Notes under the pieces: generated by a model
The model's database searches: none
What the model was told of the DNA's origin: nothing
What the model saw: the letters and a program-made list of their open reading frames with translations, nothing else
Origin: Bacteroidota bacterium
GTDB taxonomy: Bacteria > Bacteroidota > Bacteroidia > Chitinophagales > Chitinophagaceae
Assembly: GCA_018267965.1 (NCBI GenBank)
Contig: JAFDXK010000005.1
Location: 62,001 to 126,000, forward strand
Direction of reading: 5' to 3'
DNA length: 64,000 nt
Shown here: positions 33,313 through 46,183 of the stretch, piece by piece
How the letters are laid out: each line of letters starts with the position of its first letter
Numbering within the stretch: position 1 is the stretch's first letter
Program-made: the position numbers and the translations under genes

Positions 33313-35677
33313 GAATTGTCCAAATATATTTTGGTGTTTGCTTTTTATCTGTGGTATAGAAATTCAATTTATAATACTCCCCTTTCACCCACTTATCTAA
33401 AAACGTGGCGTAGTATTTACTACCGGGGTTACCTGATTGCCCTCCGGGATAAACGCCATAAGCGTCAATATTTTTACTCATTTGCACCACCATACGCCAT
33501 GATGGCCCGTGGTCGCCTTTGGCTGCATTCACCACATTGCCCCAGCCTCCCAATTTCAAATCACTAAAACTAAATGGTGCAAGGCGAGCTAAATGTTTGA
33601 TGGTAGTATTCTTGGCATGATACCACTCTAATCTGTTTTCATGCTTCAATTTATCCAAACTATCAATACTGTTATGCAGGCTATTGGCTACTGCATCATC
33701 TACATTACCCAAATACGGGCTGCCTTGCAACAACAATTGCATAGTACGTTCAGGCGAAGGCTTAATGGCATTATGTATTTTAGAAAGCTTAGCATTCCAC
33801 AGAACATTATAAAAGTTCTCCCACCATACCTGGAACACAGTTGCTGCTTTGCTCTCAGCTGTCAAACAATAATCCCAATTACCCAACATATCCAGATAGC
33901 CACGTTCTTTATCGGTTATAGTTGACGCATTGATGTGTTGCAACATGACAGGCAATACATTAGCAGCCAATATAGAATACACATCATTCTGCAACGCAAA
34001 CATATCCTGCACTGTTGCATGATGCGTTTGGCGCAATACACTATTTATCCTCCAAGAACGAAACTCGTAGAAGGTGCCATTATACCAATACGGGTACGTA
34101 GTATCTGTTACAGTTTGATTGGCCGATGCCAGATACCCTTGTGCGGGATTGTATGCATGTGGGTTCTCACTCACTGGTATCTTCTCGCCCCAAAGCGTAC
34201 TGCTATCAGCACCATTCATCACATAACGCCCCTGCTCTTTCCATTTATTAATGAATTGCCCTTGTCCCCATAGAGCTATATTACCTGCCTTATCGGCATA
34301 CAACATATTCTGTGCAGGACATAAGAAATTCCAGATAGCTTTGGTATACGTTTCATAATTATTTGCCCTGTTCAATAAATACAGTGCCAGCATTTCATTG
34401 CTTGGTTGATGTGCCATCCAACACATAGCCATTGGTCTCTTCAATCCACCCGGCCCATGAAAACGCTCATCGTACATCACAGGGCCTTGCACGGTATAAT
34501 GCACCGTATCATTATAATCAGGCTTTCCTTTTATTTTTATTACCTCTACCCTGTTTTCATACTGTGTCTCTTTGCCATTAAACCAATAACTGTTCTTGCC
34601 AGTTTCTTTTAGTGTATAAAAATCTTTTACATCGCGGTAGTTATTAGTAAAACCCCATGATATATTATCATTAAAGCCAATCACCACTCCCGGTGCGCCG
34701 GGCAATGTAGCACCAAATACATTCACACCAGGTGCTGTAAGCTGCGCTACAAACCACAATGATGGCATACTCAAACCTAAATGCGGGTCATTAGATAATA
34801 TAGGTGCACCGCTTTTTGTACGACTACCACTCAATGCCCAGTTATTACTTCCTTTGCCTTCTTCTGTTTTCTCGAAATCATCGGCATTCAAATGTGCCCA
34901 TGCGATACTGTCTGCAGGCGCAACAGGTATTTTCAAACTTGGCACTTGCTGAATGGTATCATGTGGTATTACAGTATTTACCCCACTCAACCGCTCAGGA
35001 TATAACATTGCAAATTCATCTGCACTCAGCGCATCACGTAATGCCGTCATAGCAATATCTTCTGTATAGCCCGTAAGGTCATCAGCCATGTATTTAAGTA
35101 ACAATGCAGTTTTAAGATTAGTCCATTGTTCCGGCTTAAACCCAATAAGTTTATATTCTAAAGGATAGGTTCTGAATATTCTTGAATCAATAAACGCATT
35201 GATACCTGCAGTGTAGGCATCCAACATTTGTTTGCTTCTTGGGTCAGCTTCCATTGCCTTTAGCGATTGTTCCGCACCATACACCATACCCTTACGGCGC
35301 TGCAAACGATCAAAACTTAATGTCTTATCTCCTAATATCTCACTCAATCTGCCTGCTGCTGCACGTGTTTGCAGGTCCATTTGCCACAAACGAAAATACG
35401 CGTGTACATACCCCTGTATATAATACAGGTCATAGTCATTCTTAGCATTGATATGGGGTATCAAGTTCTCATCAAACGACACACTCGCTTCATCCTTCAA
35501 TCCCGGGAAATTATCTTCTCTTGTAAAATCCTTATTTACGGGCTCAGCATTCGCCCAGCAACCGCTAATAGGGTCTAAGAGTTTGCCTACAGCAGGCAAA
35601 CTACCCAACGGTTTATCCAACATGTAAACTATCGCTGTAGTTACTACCAATAATAATATAGCAGGCAGTTTGCGCAA
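33299..35677 (-). CDS. Penicillin acylase family (Ntn-hydrolase) protein
   Basis: A 792-residue precursor exported to the periplasm, anchored or cleaved at a hydrophobic segment (3-19). The family's self-processing site is Gly276-Ser277 (GKGSNNWAL): Ser277 becomes the N-terminal nucleophile of the beta chain. Downstream landmarks are NDPHLGLSMPSLW, GAPGVVIGFNDNISWGFTN and a late SNPGSKYY-like block (GQSGNPGSKYY). Relatives cleave penicillins, acyl-homoserine lactones or other N-acyl compounds; the substrate here is open. The start must be TTG (35677), since the frame is closed by a stop 15 nt upstream and the next Met lies within the hydrophobic segment. Confidence 0.92.
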   Translation of the reverse strand: MRKLPAILLLVVTTAIVYMLDKPLGSLPAVGKLLDPISGCWANAEPVNKDFTREDNFPGLKDEASVSFDENLIPHINAKNDYDLYYIQGYVHAYFRLWQMDLQTRAAAGRLSEILGDKTLSFDRLQRRKGMVYGAEQSLKAMEADPRSKQMLDAYTAGINAFIDSRIFRTYPLEYKLIGFKPEQWTNLKTALLLKYMADDLTGYTEDIAMTALRDALSADEFAMLYPERLSGVNTVIPHDTIQQVPSLKIPVAPADSIAWAHLNADDFEKTEEGKGSNNWALSGSRTKSGAPILSNDPHLGLSMPSLWFVAQLTAPGVNVFGATLPGAPGVVIGFNDNISWGFTNNYRDVKDFYTLKETGKNSYWFNGKETQYENRVEVIKIKGKPDYNDTVHYTVQGPVMYDERFHGPGGLKRPMAMCWMAHQPSNEMLALYLLNRANNYETYTKAIWNFLCPAQNMLYADKAGNIALWGQGQFINKWKEQGRYVMNGADSSTLWGEKIPVSENPHAYNPAQGYLASANQTVTDTTYPYWYNGTFYEFRSWRINSVLRQTHHATVQDMFALQNDVYSILAANVLPVMLQHINASTITDKERGYLDMLGNWDYCLTAESKAATVFQVWWENFYNVLWNAKLSKIHNAIKPSPERTMQLLLQGSPYLGNVDDAVANSLHNSIDSLDKLKHENRLEWYHAKNTTIKHLARLAPFSFSDLKLGGWGNVVNAAKGDHGPSWRMVVQMSKNIDAYGVYPGGQSGNPGSKYYATFLDKWVKGEYYKLNFYTTDKKQTPKYIWTIHAKS

Positions 35678-35726
35678 GACTTGTTGTTTTATCTAAAGCT
35701 AATAAAACAAAAGCAATAAAGCTATA

Positions 35727-36653
35727 CTACTGTTTATCTAAAGGCAAATCTACCATGTAGGTTTTACCCTTCTTGGCAGGCAGCGAATGAGAACGCATCC
35801 ATGGGTTTGCCAATTTCAGCATTTTGTATGTACTGCCGTTTGCCAATGCAAACTCAGCAAGATTTTTAATAGTTGTATCTACTGATAATGTTCTCACTTT
35901 TAACGGCCTGTACTGTTCTTCGGGATTCAGTATATAACCGTATCTCTTAGGCTCGCTCAATATCAGTTTCAGTGCCAGTATCCTGAAAATATACCTGCTG
36001 GTTTCTTCAGGCAATGCAACATCATAGTAATTGCTCTTCTGTTGAAACTCTACTTGTTTGGTATACCCTGCCTGTCCACAGTTATATGACGCAGCTGCTG
36101 CAGTCCAGCTAAAGAACTTACCGTAAGACTCCTTCAGATAATAACAGGCAGCATCAGTTGCTTTGCTAACATTATAACGTTCATCTACATCTTCATTCAC
36201 CTCAAGTCCGTAACGGGGTCCTGTATCTTTCATAAACTGCCACAAACTTGCTGCACCTACCGGCGATGTAACCAATGGCTGCAAAGAACTCTCTGCAACA
36301 CACAAATATTTAAAATCATCAGGCACACCATTTGCCTTTAACTGTTGCTCTATCTGCGGAAAATATCTTGTAGACATGCGCAGCATTTGCAACGTAGTTC
36401 CGTGCATATAATAGTTGATGGTCAACTCACGTTCCAAACGCTCTCTTACTTCCCAACGCTCTAATGGCACTCGTTCACCTGCAAACATCAACGTTTTAGG
36501 TAGTTCAGGTACAAACCACTTATACTGTAATCTGCCGTCTTCTTTTACATCTACCAATCCGTCATTTTTATTGCCACCAATAAATGACTGTACCAATAGC
36601 GCAATTGCAACTACAGCTATTGTATATGCTGTATAGTTTATGACCTTCTTCAT
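35727..36653 (-). CDS. Lytic transglycosylase (SLT family)
   Basis: The 308-residue envelope enzyme cleaves peptidoglycan strands with formation of 1,6-anhydro-muropeptides. An N-terminal membrane segment (about 7-23) precedes the SLT domain: catalytic Glu in CVAESSLQP, then PVGAASLWQFM, and ASYNCGQAGY for substrate binding. The last 60 residues (TIKNLAEFALANGSTYKMLKLANPW) look like a LysM-type or related wall-binding segment. It follows no partner closely; msrB diverges from it. Confidence 0.9.
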   Translation of the reverse strand: MKKVINYTAYTIAVVAIALLVQSFIGGNKNDGLVDVKEDGRLQYKWFVPELPKTLMFAGERVPLERWEVRERLERELTINYYMHGTTLQMLRMSTRYFPQIEQQLKANGVPDDFKYLCVAESSLQPLVTSPVGAASLWQFMKDTGPRYGLEVNEDVDERYNVSKATDAACYYLKESYGKFFSWTAAAASYNCGQAGYTKQVEFQQKSNYYDVALPEETSRYIFRILALKLILSEPKRYGYILNPEEQYRPLKVRTLSVDTTIKNLAEFALANGSTYKMLKLANPWMRSHSLPAKKGKTYMVDLPLDKQ

Positions 36654-36780
36654 ATTATCCTGTTATGTAACTGAAACTACTAAAAAAACCTTAAACATAT
36701 TCACAATATCCTTGCTAGCCTTTGGGCTTAAATCCGAAAAACCATATCTGACGTATATAAGCTATCAAATTCAAACTAAG

Positions 36781-37290
36781 ATGAAAATAATATCAAAGCT
36801 ATCGGTTATCACTGCTTTGTGCCTCTGTACAAGTATCAGCCATGCGCAGTCAGACCCACTGAAAGAAAAACAGAAAATAAATCCATACTATTCGCATACT
36901 GATACTAAACCCGTAAGTATACCGAATGAAAAATGGAAGAAAATACTCTCTGCAGGTGAATATCAAATAGCGCGAGAAGCAGCTACGGAAAGAGCATACA
37001 CAGGTGCATACTGGAACAATCACAAACAAGGCACTTACTATTGCTCTTGTTGTGGTAACCTACTTTTTACATCAGATACTAAATTTGATAGTGGTACAGG
37101 ATGGCCAAGTTTTTACAAATCTGCATCTGACAATAGCCTGAAAGAAAAACAAGACCCTGATGGCATGCGTACCGAGGTAGAATGTAAACGTTGCAGCGCT
37201 CATTTAGGCCACGTGTTTGATGATGGACCAAAGCCTACAGGATTACGTTATTGTATGAATTCTGCCGTACTGGATTTTGTGAAAAAGTGA
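36781..37290 (+). CDS. msrB: Peptide-methionine (R)-S-oxide reductase, exported
   Basis: Repairs oxidised methionine (R-form) in proteins. The 169-residue precursor starts at ATG 36781 with a signal peptide (SISHAQ, cleaved near residue 23), so it acts in the periplasm. An earlier in-frame start would hide this signal. The two zinc CxxC pairs (CSCCG and CKRC), the GTGWPSF and HLGHVFDDGP motifs, and the catalytic Cys in RYCMNSAVL are intact. No msrA is adjacent. It ends at a strong terminator. Confidence 0.95.
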   Translation: MKIISKLSVITALCLCTSISHAQSDPLKEKQKINPYYSHTDTKPVSIPNEKWKKILSAGEYQIAREAATERAYTGAYWNNHKQGTYYCSCCGNLLFTSDTKFDSGTGWPSFYKSASDNSLKEKQDPDGMRTEVECKRCSAHLGHVFDDGPKPTGLRYCMNSAVLDFVKK

Positions 37291-37316
37291 GGCGTATACT
37301 ATTACGCCAATTTTAC

Positions 37317-37344
37317 AAAGCTCATCATTTGATGGGCTTTATTT
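37317..37344 (+). terminator. Terminator of msrB
   Basis: AAAGCTCATC, loop ATTT, GATGGGCTTT with one G-T pair, followed by ATTTATT. Confidence 0.75.
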
Positions 37345-37361
37345 ATTAATTTAGAACACAT

Positions 37362-37904
37362 ATGGTTGACAATATAGATTATCTAAAATCCAGACAAAAG
37401 AACAGAATTGTTTTTAAAAGCTGGATGGATAATTATATAGAACCAATTACATTCTATTCAACTTGTTTAATTTTTTGTTTTACCCTTACATTATGTGCAG
37501 TTGAAGCTGATTATTCCAATGTAAATGATTACATAATTTGCGTTTATATTTTCCCAATCATCGGTCTTTTCATAGCATACTCAATTTACAAGAAAATAAT
37601 ATCCTATAAATTCAGAAAAATCAACACGATACACACTAAAGAATCGGCAAGAGCAATTATTGAAAAAATGACAACTGACTTTGGGTGGAACATACGCTAC
37701 AATAATCGCAACTTCTTAATAGCAGATTCAGACTGGGATATCAATGGGGTTGGCAATCAAATCACAGTATTATTCGAAGACAACCATATACTTGTCAACG
37801 TTATAAAAAAAACATTCAGGGGTGTACGATTACCTCTTTTGATAGATGATTGGGATACCACAAATGATATCAGAAAATACATAACAGAAAACGCCCCTCA
37901 ATGA
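37362..37904 (+). CDS. Hypothetical two-TM protein
   Basis: A 180-residue protein with two hydrophobic segments (about 28-46 and 59-78) and a cytoplasmic C-terminal domain (about 85-180) containing an amphipathic helix and beta-like segments (WDINGVGNQITVLFEDNHI). I recognise no family. The stop codon is part of the terminator shared with rpoC. It appears as an isolated gene between msrB and rpoC and looks more AT-rich than either. Confidence 0.6.
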   Translation: MVDNIDYLKSRQKNRIVFKSWMDNYIEPITFYSTCLIFCFTLTLCAVEADYSNVNDYIICVYIFPIIGLFIAYSIYKKIISYKFRKINTIHTKESARAIIEKMTTDFGWNIRYNNRNFLIADSDWDINGVGNQITVLFEDNHILVNVIKKTFRGVRLPLLIDDWDTTNDIRKYITENAPQ

Positions 37905-37913
37905 GGGGCGTTT
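37889..37913. terminator. Bidirectional terminator for rpoC and the 37362 gene
   Basis: AAACGCCCCTC with its perfect complement around a 3-nt loop (37900-37902). T-rich on the plus side. On the minus side it follows the rpoC stop by about 25 nt. Confidence 0.85.
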
Positions 37914-37937
37914 AATATTCAATCAAATAGTTTAAAA

Positions 37938-40900
37938 CTATTCTTCTTCGTCAAATTGAAGTACATCACGGTTAGCCATCAGTAAGTCGAATTCTTCTTT
38001 AGAACCAACTACCAGGTCATCAAAGTCGCGCATACCGGTACCTGCAGGAATGAGGTTACCCGTAATAACGTTTTCTTTCAAGCCCATCAGGTTATCTGAT
38101 TTACCGTTGATAGCAGCCTGAGAAAGTACTTTCGTAGTTTCCTGGAACGATGCTGCTGATATCCAGCTTTGTGTACCTAATGATGCTTTAGTGATACCTA
38201 ACAACAACGGAGCCGATGTTGCAGGGTTTGCATCGCGGTATTCAATCACTTTCTTATCAGAACGACGCAGCATACTGTTCTCTTCACGTATTTCACGCAG
38301 TGTTGCTATCTGGCCCGGATGCAGTTTTTCTGAATCACCTGCTTCGGTTACTACTTTCTTGTCAAATATCCAGTCGTTTTCAACCTGGAAGTCGAATTTA
38401 TCAACTGTATCATCTTCCAAGAATTTAGTATCACCCGGATCAACGATTGTTACTTTACGCATCATCTGGCGTACGATTACTTCGATGTGTTTATCATTAA
38501 TCTTCACACCTTGTAAACGGTATACTTCCTGAATTTCATTCACCAAGTATTCCTGTACTGCGAACGGACCTTTAATTGCAAGGATATCGCCCGGAGTTGT
38601 AGCACCATCAGATAATGAAGTACCTGCTTTTACGAAGTCACCATCCTGAACCATGATGTGGCGTGTAAGAGGTACTAAGTACTTCTTCACCAAACCTTCA
38701 CGAGATTCAACGATGATCTCACGGTTACCACGTTTAACGTTACCGAATGTTACCACACCATCAATCTCAGCTACGATAGCCGGGTTGCTTGGGTTACGTG
38801 CTTCAAACAATTCAGTTACACGCGGAAGACCACCCGTGATATCTCGGCTACGGCCCATGATACGTGGTATCTTAACGATAACCTGTCCATTGTTCACTTC
38901 ATCATCAGCCGAAACTATGATGTGAGAACCAACAGGTAAGTTGTATGATTTTTCTTCTTTAGCACCAACTACGATGATAGAAGGAATCTTTGTTTTATCC
39001 TTAGTTTCGATAACCACTTTTTCGCGGTGACCTGTTTGTTCGTCAGCCTCTTCACGATAAGTGATACCCTCGATAACATTATCAAATTTGATTTTACCCG
39101 GAACTTCAGATACGATAACGGCGTTGAACGGATCCCATGTACAGATAACATCACCTTTCTTCACTTTCTGTCCGTTCTTCACTTTCAGGTGCGAACCATA
39201 AGGAATGTTATTAGTAATCAAAAGGCGGTCGTTAGCAACGTCTACTATACGCATTTCACCTGTACGTCCGATAACCACATTAATGTTGTCACCTTCAGCA
39301 TCAGTAAATGATGTAGTACGTAAACCATCGAACTGAACGTTACCATCAAACTTAGCAACCAATTGAGATTCGATAGCAGAAGAACCAGCCACACCACCCA
39401 CGTGGAATGTACGAAGTGTCAACTGTGTACCAGGCTCACCGATTGACTGTGCAGCGATGATACCAACAGCATCACCTTTCTGCGTCATGTAACCCGTAGC
39501 AAGGTTTTTACCATAACATTTAGCACACACACCACGACGAGCCTCACAAGTCAATACAGAACGAATTTCAACTGTATCTATCGCGCTGTCTTCTATACGC
39601 TGTGCAACATCTTGTGTTATTTCTTCACCTGCAGACACCAGTAATTCATCAGATACCGGATCGTAAACATCATGCAATGAAGTACGTCCCAGGATACGGT
39701 CATACAATGGCTCTACTATCTCTTCATTGTCTTTCAATGCCGATGTAGCAATACCGCGCAGTGTACCACAATCTTCTTCATTAATTACCACGTCTTGTGC
39801 AACGTCCACCAAACGACGTGTCAGGTAACCCGCATCCGCTGTTTTAAGGGCGGTATCCGCAAGACCTTTACGCGCACCGTGCGTAGAGATGAAGTATTCT
39901 AATACCGACAAGCCCACTTTGAAGTTTGACAAGATCGGGTTTTCGATAATTTCAGAACCTGTAGAACCACTTCGACGAGGTTTAGCCATCAGACCTCTTA
40001 AGCCTGCAAGCTGTTTAACCTGTTGTTTAGAACCACGCGCACCTGAATCCAGCATCATGTAAACAGAGTTGAAACCTTGTTTATCATTAGCCATTTCACG
40101 TATCAATGTTTCTGTTACACGCGTATCAACACGAGACCAGATATCGATGATTTGGTTATAACGTTCGTTGTTCGTGATAAGACCCATGTTGTAGTTTTCC
40201 CACACTTCATCAACTTCTGCCTGTGCAGACTGAATCAGCTCTTCTTTCACATCAGGTACTTTCAGGTCATTGATATTGAATGACAAACCACCACGGAACG
40301 CTGTACGGAAACCAAGTGTTTTGATATCATCCAGGAATTGAACCGTTTTAGGGATACCTGCATTTTTCAGGATATCACCGATGATCTCACGCAATGATTT
40401 TTTAGTCAGCAATGCGTTTACATAACCCGATTCTTTAGGTACAAATTGGTTGAACATTACACGGCCAACAGTAGTTTCCAGTAATTGTTTTTCCAGTTTG
40501 CCTTCTTTATTCAGAACGTCAACTTTTACTTTAATGAAAGCGTGTAAGTCAACTTGTCCTTCGTTATAAGCAATGATCACTTCATCAGGGCTGTAGAATG
40601 CTTTGCCTTCACCTTTTACAGGGTCACCAGGCAAGTTTCTCTTTCCTTTAGTGATGTAATACAGCCCAAGCACCATGTCCTGAGAAGGAAGTGTGATTGG
40701 AGTACCGTTTTGCGGGTTCAGGATATTGTGAGAAGCCAGCATCAATATCTGTGCTTCCAATATCGCAGCACTGCTCAATGGTACGTGTACCGCCATCTGG
40801 TCACCGTCAAAGTCGGCGTTGAACGCAGAACACACTAACGGGTGTAATTGTATCGCTTTACCTTCAATCAATTTAGGTTGGAAGGCCTGGATTGACAAAC

Positions 40901-42263
40901 GGTGAAGTGTTGGGGCACGGTTAAGCATAACCGGGTGTCCTTTCAATACATTTTCCAAGATATCCCAAACAACAGCTTCTTTGCGCTCTACTAATTTCTT
41001 AGCGCTCTTCACTGTTTTTACGATACCTCTTTCAATAAGCTTACGTATGATAAATGGCTTAAACAATTCAGCAGCCATATCTTTTGGCAAACCACACTCA
41101 TGCAGTTTCATTTCAGGGCCTACAACGATAACAGAACGACCGGAATAGTCAACACGTTTACCCAATAAGTTCTGACGGAAACGACCTTGTTTACCTTTCA
41201 GTACATCTGATAATGATTTCAATGCACGTCCACCTTCTGCTTTTACAGCGTTTGATTTACGGCTGTTATCAAACAAAGAGTCAACCGCTTCCTGCAACAT
41301 ACGTTTTTCGTTACGTAAGATTACTTCAGGTGCTTTGATCTCTATCAGACGCTTCAAACGGTTGTTACGAATGATAACACGGCGATATAAATCGTTCAAA
41401 TCAGATGATGCAAAACGGCCGCCATCCAATGGTACTAACGGACGCAATTCAGGTGGTATTACAGGGATGTACTGCATCACAGTCCATTCCAGCCTGTTCT
41501 CTACCCTTGTGTTTGCATCACGGAAAGCTTCTACAACGCTAAGGCGTTTCAAAGCTTCTTGTTTACGTTGCTGAGAAGTTTCGTTAGCTGCAGCATTACG
41601 CAAATCATAAGATAATTGGTCTAAATCAATACGGCTCAATAAAGAGTGTACAGCTTCAGCACCCATCTTAGCGATGAACTTATTAGGATCTTCATCAGAC
41701 AAATGATGATTGTCTTTAGATATTGTATCCAGTATCTCTAAATACTCATCTTCAGTCAGTAACTGCAGGTAAGTATTTTCTGAATCTTTCAGGTTCAATT
41801 TTTGACGTATCAAACCATCAGCTTCACCCGCTTGTACTACTACATAACGTTCGTAGTAAACGATGCTCTCTAATTTCTTAGAGCTGCTACCTAATAAATA
41901 ACCTATTTTATTAGGCAAGCTTTTGAAATACCATATATGCACGATAGGCACCACCAATTTAATGTGGCCTAAACGCTCACGACGTACTTTCTTTTCAGTT
42001 ACTTCAACACCGCAACGGTCACACACGATACCCTTATAACGGATACGTTTGTACTTACCGCAGTAACATTCGTAATCCTTTACAGGGCCGAATATTTTTT
42101 CGCAGAACAAACCATCACGTTCAGGTTTGTACGTACGGTAGTTGATAGTTTCAGGCTTCAATACTTCACCATAAGAACGGTCGAGGATAGTATCCGGAGA
42201 CGCGAGACTGATGGTTATTTTATTAAACCCTGCTTTAGGACGATTATCTTTCTTTACTGCCAT
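37938..42263 (-). CDS. rpoC: RNA polymerase subunit beta'
   Basis: Catalytic subunit of RNA polymerase, 1441 residues, normal for the phylum. The zinc ribbon with CYCGKYKR and CDRCG is near the N-terminus. The active-site NADFDGDQM places its metal-binding aspartates at 484, 486 and 488. The trigger loop/bridge helix region is in the middle, and the second zinc site is [13 protein letters not shown]. It lies 62 nt after rpoB on the same strand, so they form one operon. Confidence 0.98.
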   Translation of the reverse strand: MAVKKDNRPKAGFNKITISLASPDTILDRSYGEVLKPETINYRTYKPERDGLFCEKIFGPVKDYECYCGKYKRIRYKGIVCDRCGVEVTEKKVRRERLGHIKLVVPIVHIWYFKSLPNKIGYLLGSSSKKLESIVYYERYVVVQAGEADGLIRQKLNLKDSENTYLQLLTEDEYLEILDTISKDNHHLSDEDPNKFIAKMGAEAVHSLLSRIDLDQLSYDLRNAAANETSQQRKQEALKRLSVVEAFRDANTRVENRLEWTVMQYIPVIPPELRPLVPLDGGRFASSDLNDLYRRVIIRNNRLKRLIEIKAPEVILRNEKRMLQEAVDSLFDNSRKSNAVKAEGGRALKSLSDVLKGKQGRFRQNLLGKRVDYSGRSVIVVGPEMKLHECGLPKDMAAELFKPFIIRKLIERGIVKTVKSAKKLVERKEAVVWDILENVLKGHPVMLNRAPTLHRLSIQAFQPKLIEGKAIQLHPLVCSAFNADFDGDQMAVHVPLSSAAILEAQILMLASHNILNPQNGTPITLPSQDMVLGLYYITKGKRNLPGDPVKGEGKAFYSPDEVIIAYNEGQVDLHAFIKVKVDVLNKEGKLEKQLLETTVGRVMFNQFVPKESGYVNALLTKKSLREIIGDILKNAGIPKTVQFLDDIKTLGFRTAFRGGLSFNINDLKVPDVKEELIQSAQAEVDEVWENYNMGLITNNERYNQIIDIWSRVDTRVTETLIREMANDKQGFNSVYMMLDSGARGSKQQVKQLAGLRGLMAKPRRSGSTGSEIIENPILSNFKVGLSVLEYFISTHGARKGLADTALKTADAGYLTRRLVDVAQDVVINEEDCGTLRGIATSALKDNEEIVEPLYDRILGRTSLHDVYDPVSDELLVSAGEEITQDVAQRIEDSAIDTVEIRSVLTCEARRGVCAKCYGKNLATGYMTQKGDAVGIIAAQSIGEPGTQLTLRTFHVGGVAGSSAIESQLVAKFDGNVQFDGLRTTSFTDAEGDNINVVIGRTGEMRIVDVANDRLLITNNIPYGSHLKVKNGQKVKKGDVICTWDPFNAVIVSEVPGKIKFDNVIEGITYREEADEQTGHREKVVIETKDKTKIPSIIVVGAKEEKSYNLPVGSHIIVSADDEVNNGQVIVKIPRIMGRSRDITGGLPRVTELFEARNPSNPAIVAEIDGVVTFGNVKRGNREIIVESREGLVKKYLVPLTRHIMVQDGDFVKAGTSLSDGATTPGDILAIKGPFAVQEYLVNEIQEVYRLQGVKINDKHIEVIVRQMMRKVTIVDPGDTKFLEDDTVDKFDFQVENDWIFDKKVVTEAGDSEKLHPGQIATLREIREENSMLRRSDKKVIEYRDANPATSAPLLLGITKASLGTQSWISAASFQETTKVLSQAAINGKSDNLMGLKENVITGNLIPAGTGMRDFDDLVVGSKEEFDLLMANRDVLQFDEEE

Positions 42264-42325
42264 ATCAAAAAAGAAATATTTTTTAAAAATTTTGTTACGA
42301 ACTATTCTATTAAAAACAGTTCAGG

Positions 42326-45300
42326 TTATTCAAATTTCAGTTCAAGGCCTAATCCACGCAATTCATTTACCAACACGTTGAATGATTCAGGTATACCTGC
42401 TTTAGGTATGTTGTCACCTTTAACGATGGCTTCATACGTTTTAGCGCGGCCTACTATATCATCCGATTTCAGTGTCAATAATTCTTGCAGGATATTTGAT
42501 GCACCATATGCTTCAAGCGCCCAAACCTCCATTTCACCAAAACGCTGACCACCGAACTGAGCTTTACCACCCAATGGTTGTTGTGTGATAAGGCTGTATG
42601 GCCCGATAGAACGAGCGTGCATCTTATCATCTACCATGTGGTGCAGTTTGATCATATAAATGATACCAACTGTAGCTTTTTGGTGGAAACGTTCACCGGT
42701 TTCACCATCATATAAGTGTGTATGACCGAAGCCGGGTAATCCTGCCTGATCTATCAAACCTGCAATTTCATCAACACTCGCACCATCGAAGATTGGAGTT
42801 GCGAAACGTAAACCAAGTTTTTCACCGGCCCAACCAAGAACAGTTTCATAAATCTGTCCGAGGTTCATACGAGAAGGTACACCAAGCGGGTTCAATACGA
42901 TATCTACAGGAGTACCGTCTTCTAAGAACGGCATATCCTCTTCACGTACTATTTTAGCTACGATACCTTTATTACCGTGACGGCCTGCCATCTTATCACC
43001 CACTTTCAGCTTACGCTTGCTCGCGAGATAAACTTTAGCCAGTTTCAACACACCTGCAGGTAATTCATCACCAATGCTCAGGTTGAACTTCTCACGTTTG
43101 TAACGACCTAACTCTTCGTTGAATTTGATGTTATAGTTGTGCAATAATTGGTTGATTAACTCGTCAACTGCTTTATCACCAGTCCAACCCAATGGGTTTA
43201 CATTCTGGAAGTCGATAGAGCCTAATGTTTTAGAATTGAACTTACCGCCTTTGCTCAGTACCAGTTCACCAAAGTTGTTTGTGATACCGGCTGATGATTT
43301 GTCTTTCAACAGTGTCATCAACTTATCCAACAACAGGTTTTTCAGGTCTTCAAGATTCTTTTCGTGCACTTTTTCTATTTTCTCTAGAGCCGCCTTCTCA
43401 CGCACTTTAGAGTTTTTGTCTTTCTTAGCACGTTGGAAAAGTTCTTTAGAAATAACGATACCTTCTGTACCACTTGGTGCTTTCAATGAAGCATCTTTTG
43501 CATCACCTGCTTTGTCACCAAAGATGGCACGCAATAGTTTTTCTTCAGGAGTAGGGTCAGTTTCACCTTTAGGAGTAATCTTACCTATCAGGATATCACC
43601 TTCACCTACGTGAGCACCGATACGGATGATACCATTCTCATCAAGGTCTTTAGTAGCCTCTTCTGATACGTTTGGTATATCCGGAGTTAATTCTTCTTCA
43701 CCCAGTTTAGTATCACGCACTTCCAGTTCGTATTCATCAATGTGAATAGAAGTGAACAAGTCGTCACGCACTACTTTTTCATTGATTACAATCGCATCCT
43801 CGAAGTTGTAACCTTTCCATGGCATGAACGCCACTTTCAGGTTACGTCCTAACGCCAGTTCACCACCTTTAGTTGCATAACCTTCTGTAAGGAAGTCATG
43901 CTCTTTTACTTTTTGTCCTGCTACTACGCAAGGCCTTAAAGTAATGCTGGTGCTTTGGTTAGTTTTCTTATACTTAGTAAGTGAGTATACTTTCAAGTCA
44001 TCTTCAAAAGATACGAGGCGTGCAGTTTCACCGCGGTCGTAACGAACATGTATTTCGTTAGCATCTACGTATTCTACCACACCATTACCTTCTGCGTGTA
44101 TTTGAATCCTTGCATCGCGTGCAGCTTTACCTTCCAAACCTGTACCTACTATAGGCACCTGAGGAAGAATCAATGGTACTGCCTGGCGTTGCATGTTCGA
44201 ACCCATCAATGCACGGTTGGCATCATCGTGTTCAAGGAACGGAATCAGTGACGCACTCAAACCTACGATTTGGTTTGGTGCAACGTCCATGTATTCTACT
44301 TCTTCACGCTCCAGAATAGGGAAGTCACCTGTCTGGCGTGATTTAATTTTATCTTCAACGAAGTGTCCTTTATCATCTAAAGGCACATTCGCTTGCGCGA
44401 TTTTTGCTTCATCTTCTTCTTCAGCACTCAGGTAATGATGATGTTTCAAATCAACTTTACCTTCTTTCACCTTACGATATGGAGTTTCGATAAAGCCCAT
44501 GTCATTGATCTTAGCGTGTACGCAAAGCGTAGAGATAAGACCGATGTTCGGACCTTCCGGTGTTTCAATAGTACACAGACGGCCGTAGTGGCTATAGTGT
44601 ACGTCACGCACCTCGAAACCTGCACGTTCACGGCTCAAGCCACCAGGGCCTAACGCAGAGATACGACGCTTGTGCGTGATTTCTGAAAGTGGGTTAGTTT
44701 GATCTAAGAACTGAGATAACTGTGATGTACCGAAGAACGAGTTGATAACTGAAGACAACGTACGTGCGTTGATAAGGTCGATTGGCGTGAACACCTCGTT
44801 ATCACGAACATTCATACGTTCGCGGATAGTACGAGCCATACGAGCCAGACCAACACCAAACTGAGCAAACAATTGTTCACCCACAGTACGCACACGACGG
44901 TTGCTTAAGTGATCGATATCGTCTATTTCCGCTTTACCATTAGTAAGGCGAACCAGGTATTTAATAATTGAAATGATATCTTCCTTGCTCAATACTTTCG
45001 TATCCAGGTTGATATCCAAACCGAGTTTACGGTTGATTTTGTAACGGCCTACTTCACCTAAGTCATAACGCTTGTCGCTGAAGAACAATTTCTCGATGAT
45101 ACCACGAGCTGTTTCATCATCCGGAGCATCAGAACCACGTAACTGGCGATAGATATGTTGTACCGCTTCCAGTTCAGAGTTTGAAGTATCCTTGTTTAAT
45201 GTATTATAGATGATAGAGAAATCACCACTCACTTCTTCTTTCTGCAAGAAGACAGTAGGAATGTTCATTTCATGTATCATTGCTGCATTATCCTCATCCA

Positions 45301-46138
45301 ACACACTGTCACGGTCAAGCACAACTTCGTTACGCTCGATAGTTACAACCTCACCTGTATCTTCATCAACGAAGTCTTCTGTCCATGTACGTAATACACG
45401 AGCAGCTAAACGACGGCCTATGTGTTTTTCAAGTGTCTTCTTATCAGTTTTCACTTCATCAGCCATACCAAACAGCTCAAGGATATCCTTGTCTGTTTCA
45501 AAACCGATGGCACGTAACAAAGTAGTTACAGGGAATTTCTTTTTACGGTCGATGTAAGCATACATTACATTGTTGATGTCTGTAGCAAACTCCATCCACG
45601 CACCTTTGAAAGGAATTACGCGGGCACTGTATATTTTAGTACCGTTAGGGTGAACACTCTGTCCGAAGAATACGCCCGGAGAACGGTGAAGCTGAGAAAC
45701 TACTACACGTTCAGCACCATTGATAACGAAAGTACCACGAGGTGTCATGTATGGGATATTGCCCAAAAACACATCCTGAACAATAGTTTCGAAGTCTACG
45801 TGCTCTTCATCATTACAGCTCAGTTTCAATTTCGCTTTCAGCGGAACTGAGTATGTAAGGCCGCGCTCCATACACTCATCGATAGTGTAACGTGGAGGGT
45901 CGATGAAATAATCCAGGAACTCAAGAACGAAGATATTGCGCGTATCCGTGATAGGAAAATTTTCCTTGAACACACGGAAGAGTCCTTCGTTGTTACGCTT
46001 ATCAGGCGTAGTTTCTAACTGGAAGAAATCCTTGAACGATTGCAACTGAATACCCAACAAATCTGGTGTTTCGGCAACATCATGAATCTTACCAAAGTTA
46101 ACCCTGCCTGTTGAAGTACGTTTTTGTGGTATAGCCAT
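42326..46138 (-). CDS. rpoB: RNA polymerase subunit beta
   Basis: The 1270-residue subunit carries the fork, rifampicin-binding pocket and flap. Recognisable blocks include [33 protein letters not shown] split over the Rif region, [20 protein letters not shown] and, at the end, [23 protein letters not shown]. The Rif pocket residues visible look wild type (Q in SQLSQF, D in LDQTN, H in THKRR, S in RRISAL). The start is ATG 46138; TTG 46144 would add two residues. Unlike in most bacteria it is not preceded by rplJ-rplL; it has its own promoter and a leader of about 135 nt. Confidence 0.98.
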   Translation of the reverse strand: MAIPQKRTSTGRVNFGKIHDVAETPDLLGIQLQSFKDFFQLETTPDKRNNEGLFRVFKENFPITDTRNIFVLEFLDYFIDPPRYTIDECMERGLTYSVPLKAKLKLSCNDEEHVDFETIVQDVFLGNIPYMTPRGTFVINGAERVVVSQLHRSPGVFFGQSVHPNGTKIYSARVIPFKGAWMEFATDINNVMYAYIDRKKKFPVTTLLRAIGFETDKDILELFGMADEVKTDKKTLEKHIGRRLAARVLRTWTEDFVDEDTGEVVTIERNEVVLDRDSVLDEDNAAMIHEMNIPTVFLQKEEVSGDFSIIYNTLNKDTSNSELEAVQHIYRQLRGSDAPDDETARGIIEKLFFSDKRYDLGEVGRYKINRKLGLDINLDTKVLSKEDIISIIKYLVRLTNGKAEIDDIDHLSNRRVRTVGEQLFAQFGVGLARMARTIRERMNVRDNEVFTPIDLINARTLSSVINSFFGTSQLSQFLDQTNPLSEITHKRRISALGPGGLSRERAGFEVRDVHYSHYGRLCTIETPEGPNIGLISTLCVHAKINDMGFIETPYRKVKEGKVDLKHHHYLSAEEEDEAKIAQANVPLDDKGHFVEDKIKSRQTGDFPILEREEVEYMDVAPNQIVGLSASLIPFLEHDDANRALMGSNMQRQAVPLILPQVPIVGTGLEGKAARDARIQIHAEGNGVVEYVDANEIHVRYDRGETARLVSFEDDLKVYSLTKYKKTNQSTSITLRPCVVAGQKVKEHDFLTEGYATKGGELALGRNLKVAFMPWKGYNFEDAIVINEKVVRDDLFTSIHIDEYELEVRDTKLGEEELTPDIPNVSEEATKDLDENGIIRIGAHVGEGDILIGKITPKGETDPTPEEKLLRAIFGDKAGDAKDASLKAPSGTEGIVISKELFQRAKKDKNSKVREKAALEKIEKVHEKNLEDLKNLLLDKLMTLLKDKSSAGITNNFGELVLSKGGKFNSKTLGSIDFQNVNPLGWTGDKAVDELINQLLHNYNIKFNEELGRYKREKFNLSIGDELPAGVLKLAKVYLASKRKLKVGDKMAGRHGNKGIVAKIVREEDMPFLEDGTPVDIVLNPLGVPSRMNLGQIYETVLGWAGEKLGLRFATPIFDGASVDEIAGLIDQAGLPGFGHTHLYDGETGERFHQKATVGIIYMIKLHHMVDDKMHARSIGPYSLITQQPLGGKAQFGGQRFGEMEVWALEAYGASNILQELLTLKSDDIVGRAKTYEAIVKGDNIPKAGIPESFNVLVNELRGLGLELKFE

Positions 46139-46183
46139 AATCAATTAAAAAACTACTTTTTAAAAACAAATTTTCCCCATCCC

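Noticed and set aside
36640-36780. Upstream extension of msrB from a non-ATG start
   Set aside because: The extension overlaps the divergent lytic transglycosylase start and would bury the signal peptide that begins at ATG 36781.
37938-46138. Numerous open frames of 60-160 codons opposite rpoC and rpoB
   Set aside because: All are antisense to highly conserved genes and show no motifs; expected by chance in long, codon-biased genes.
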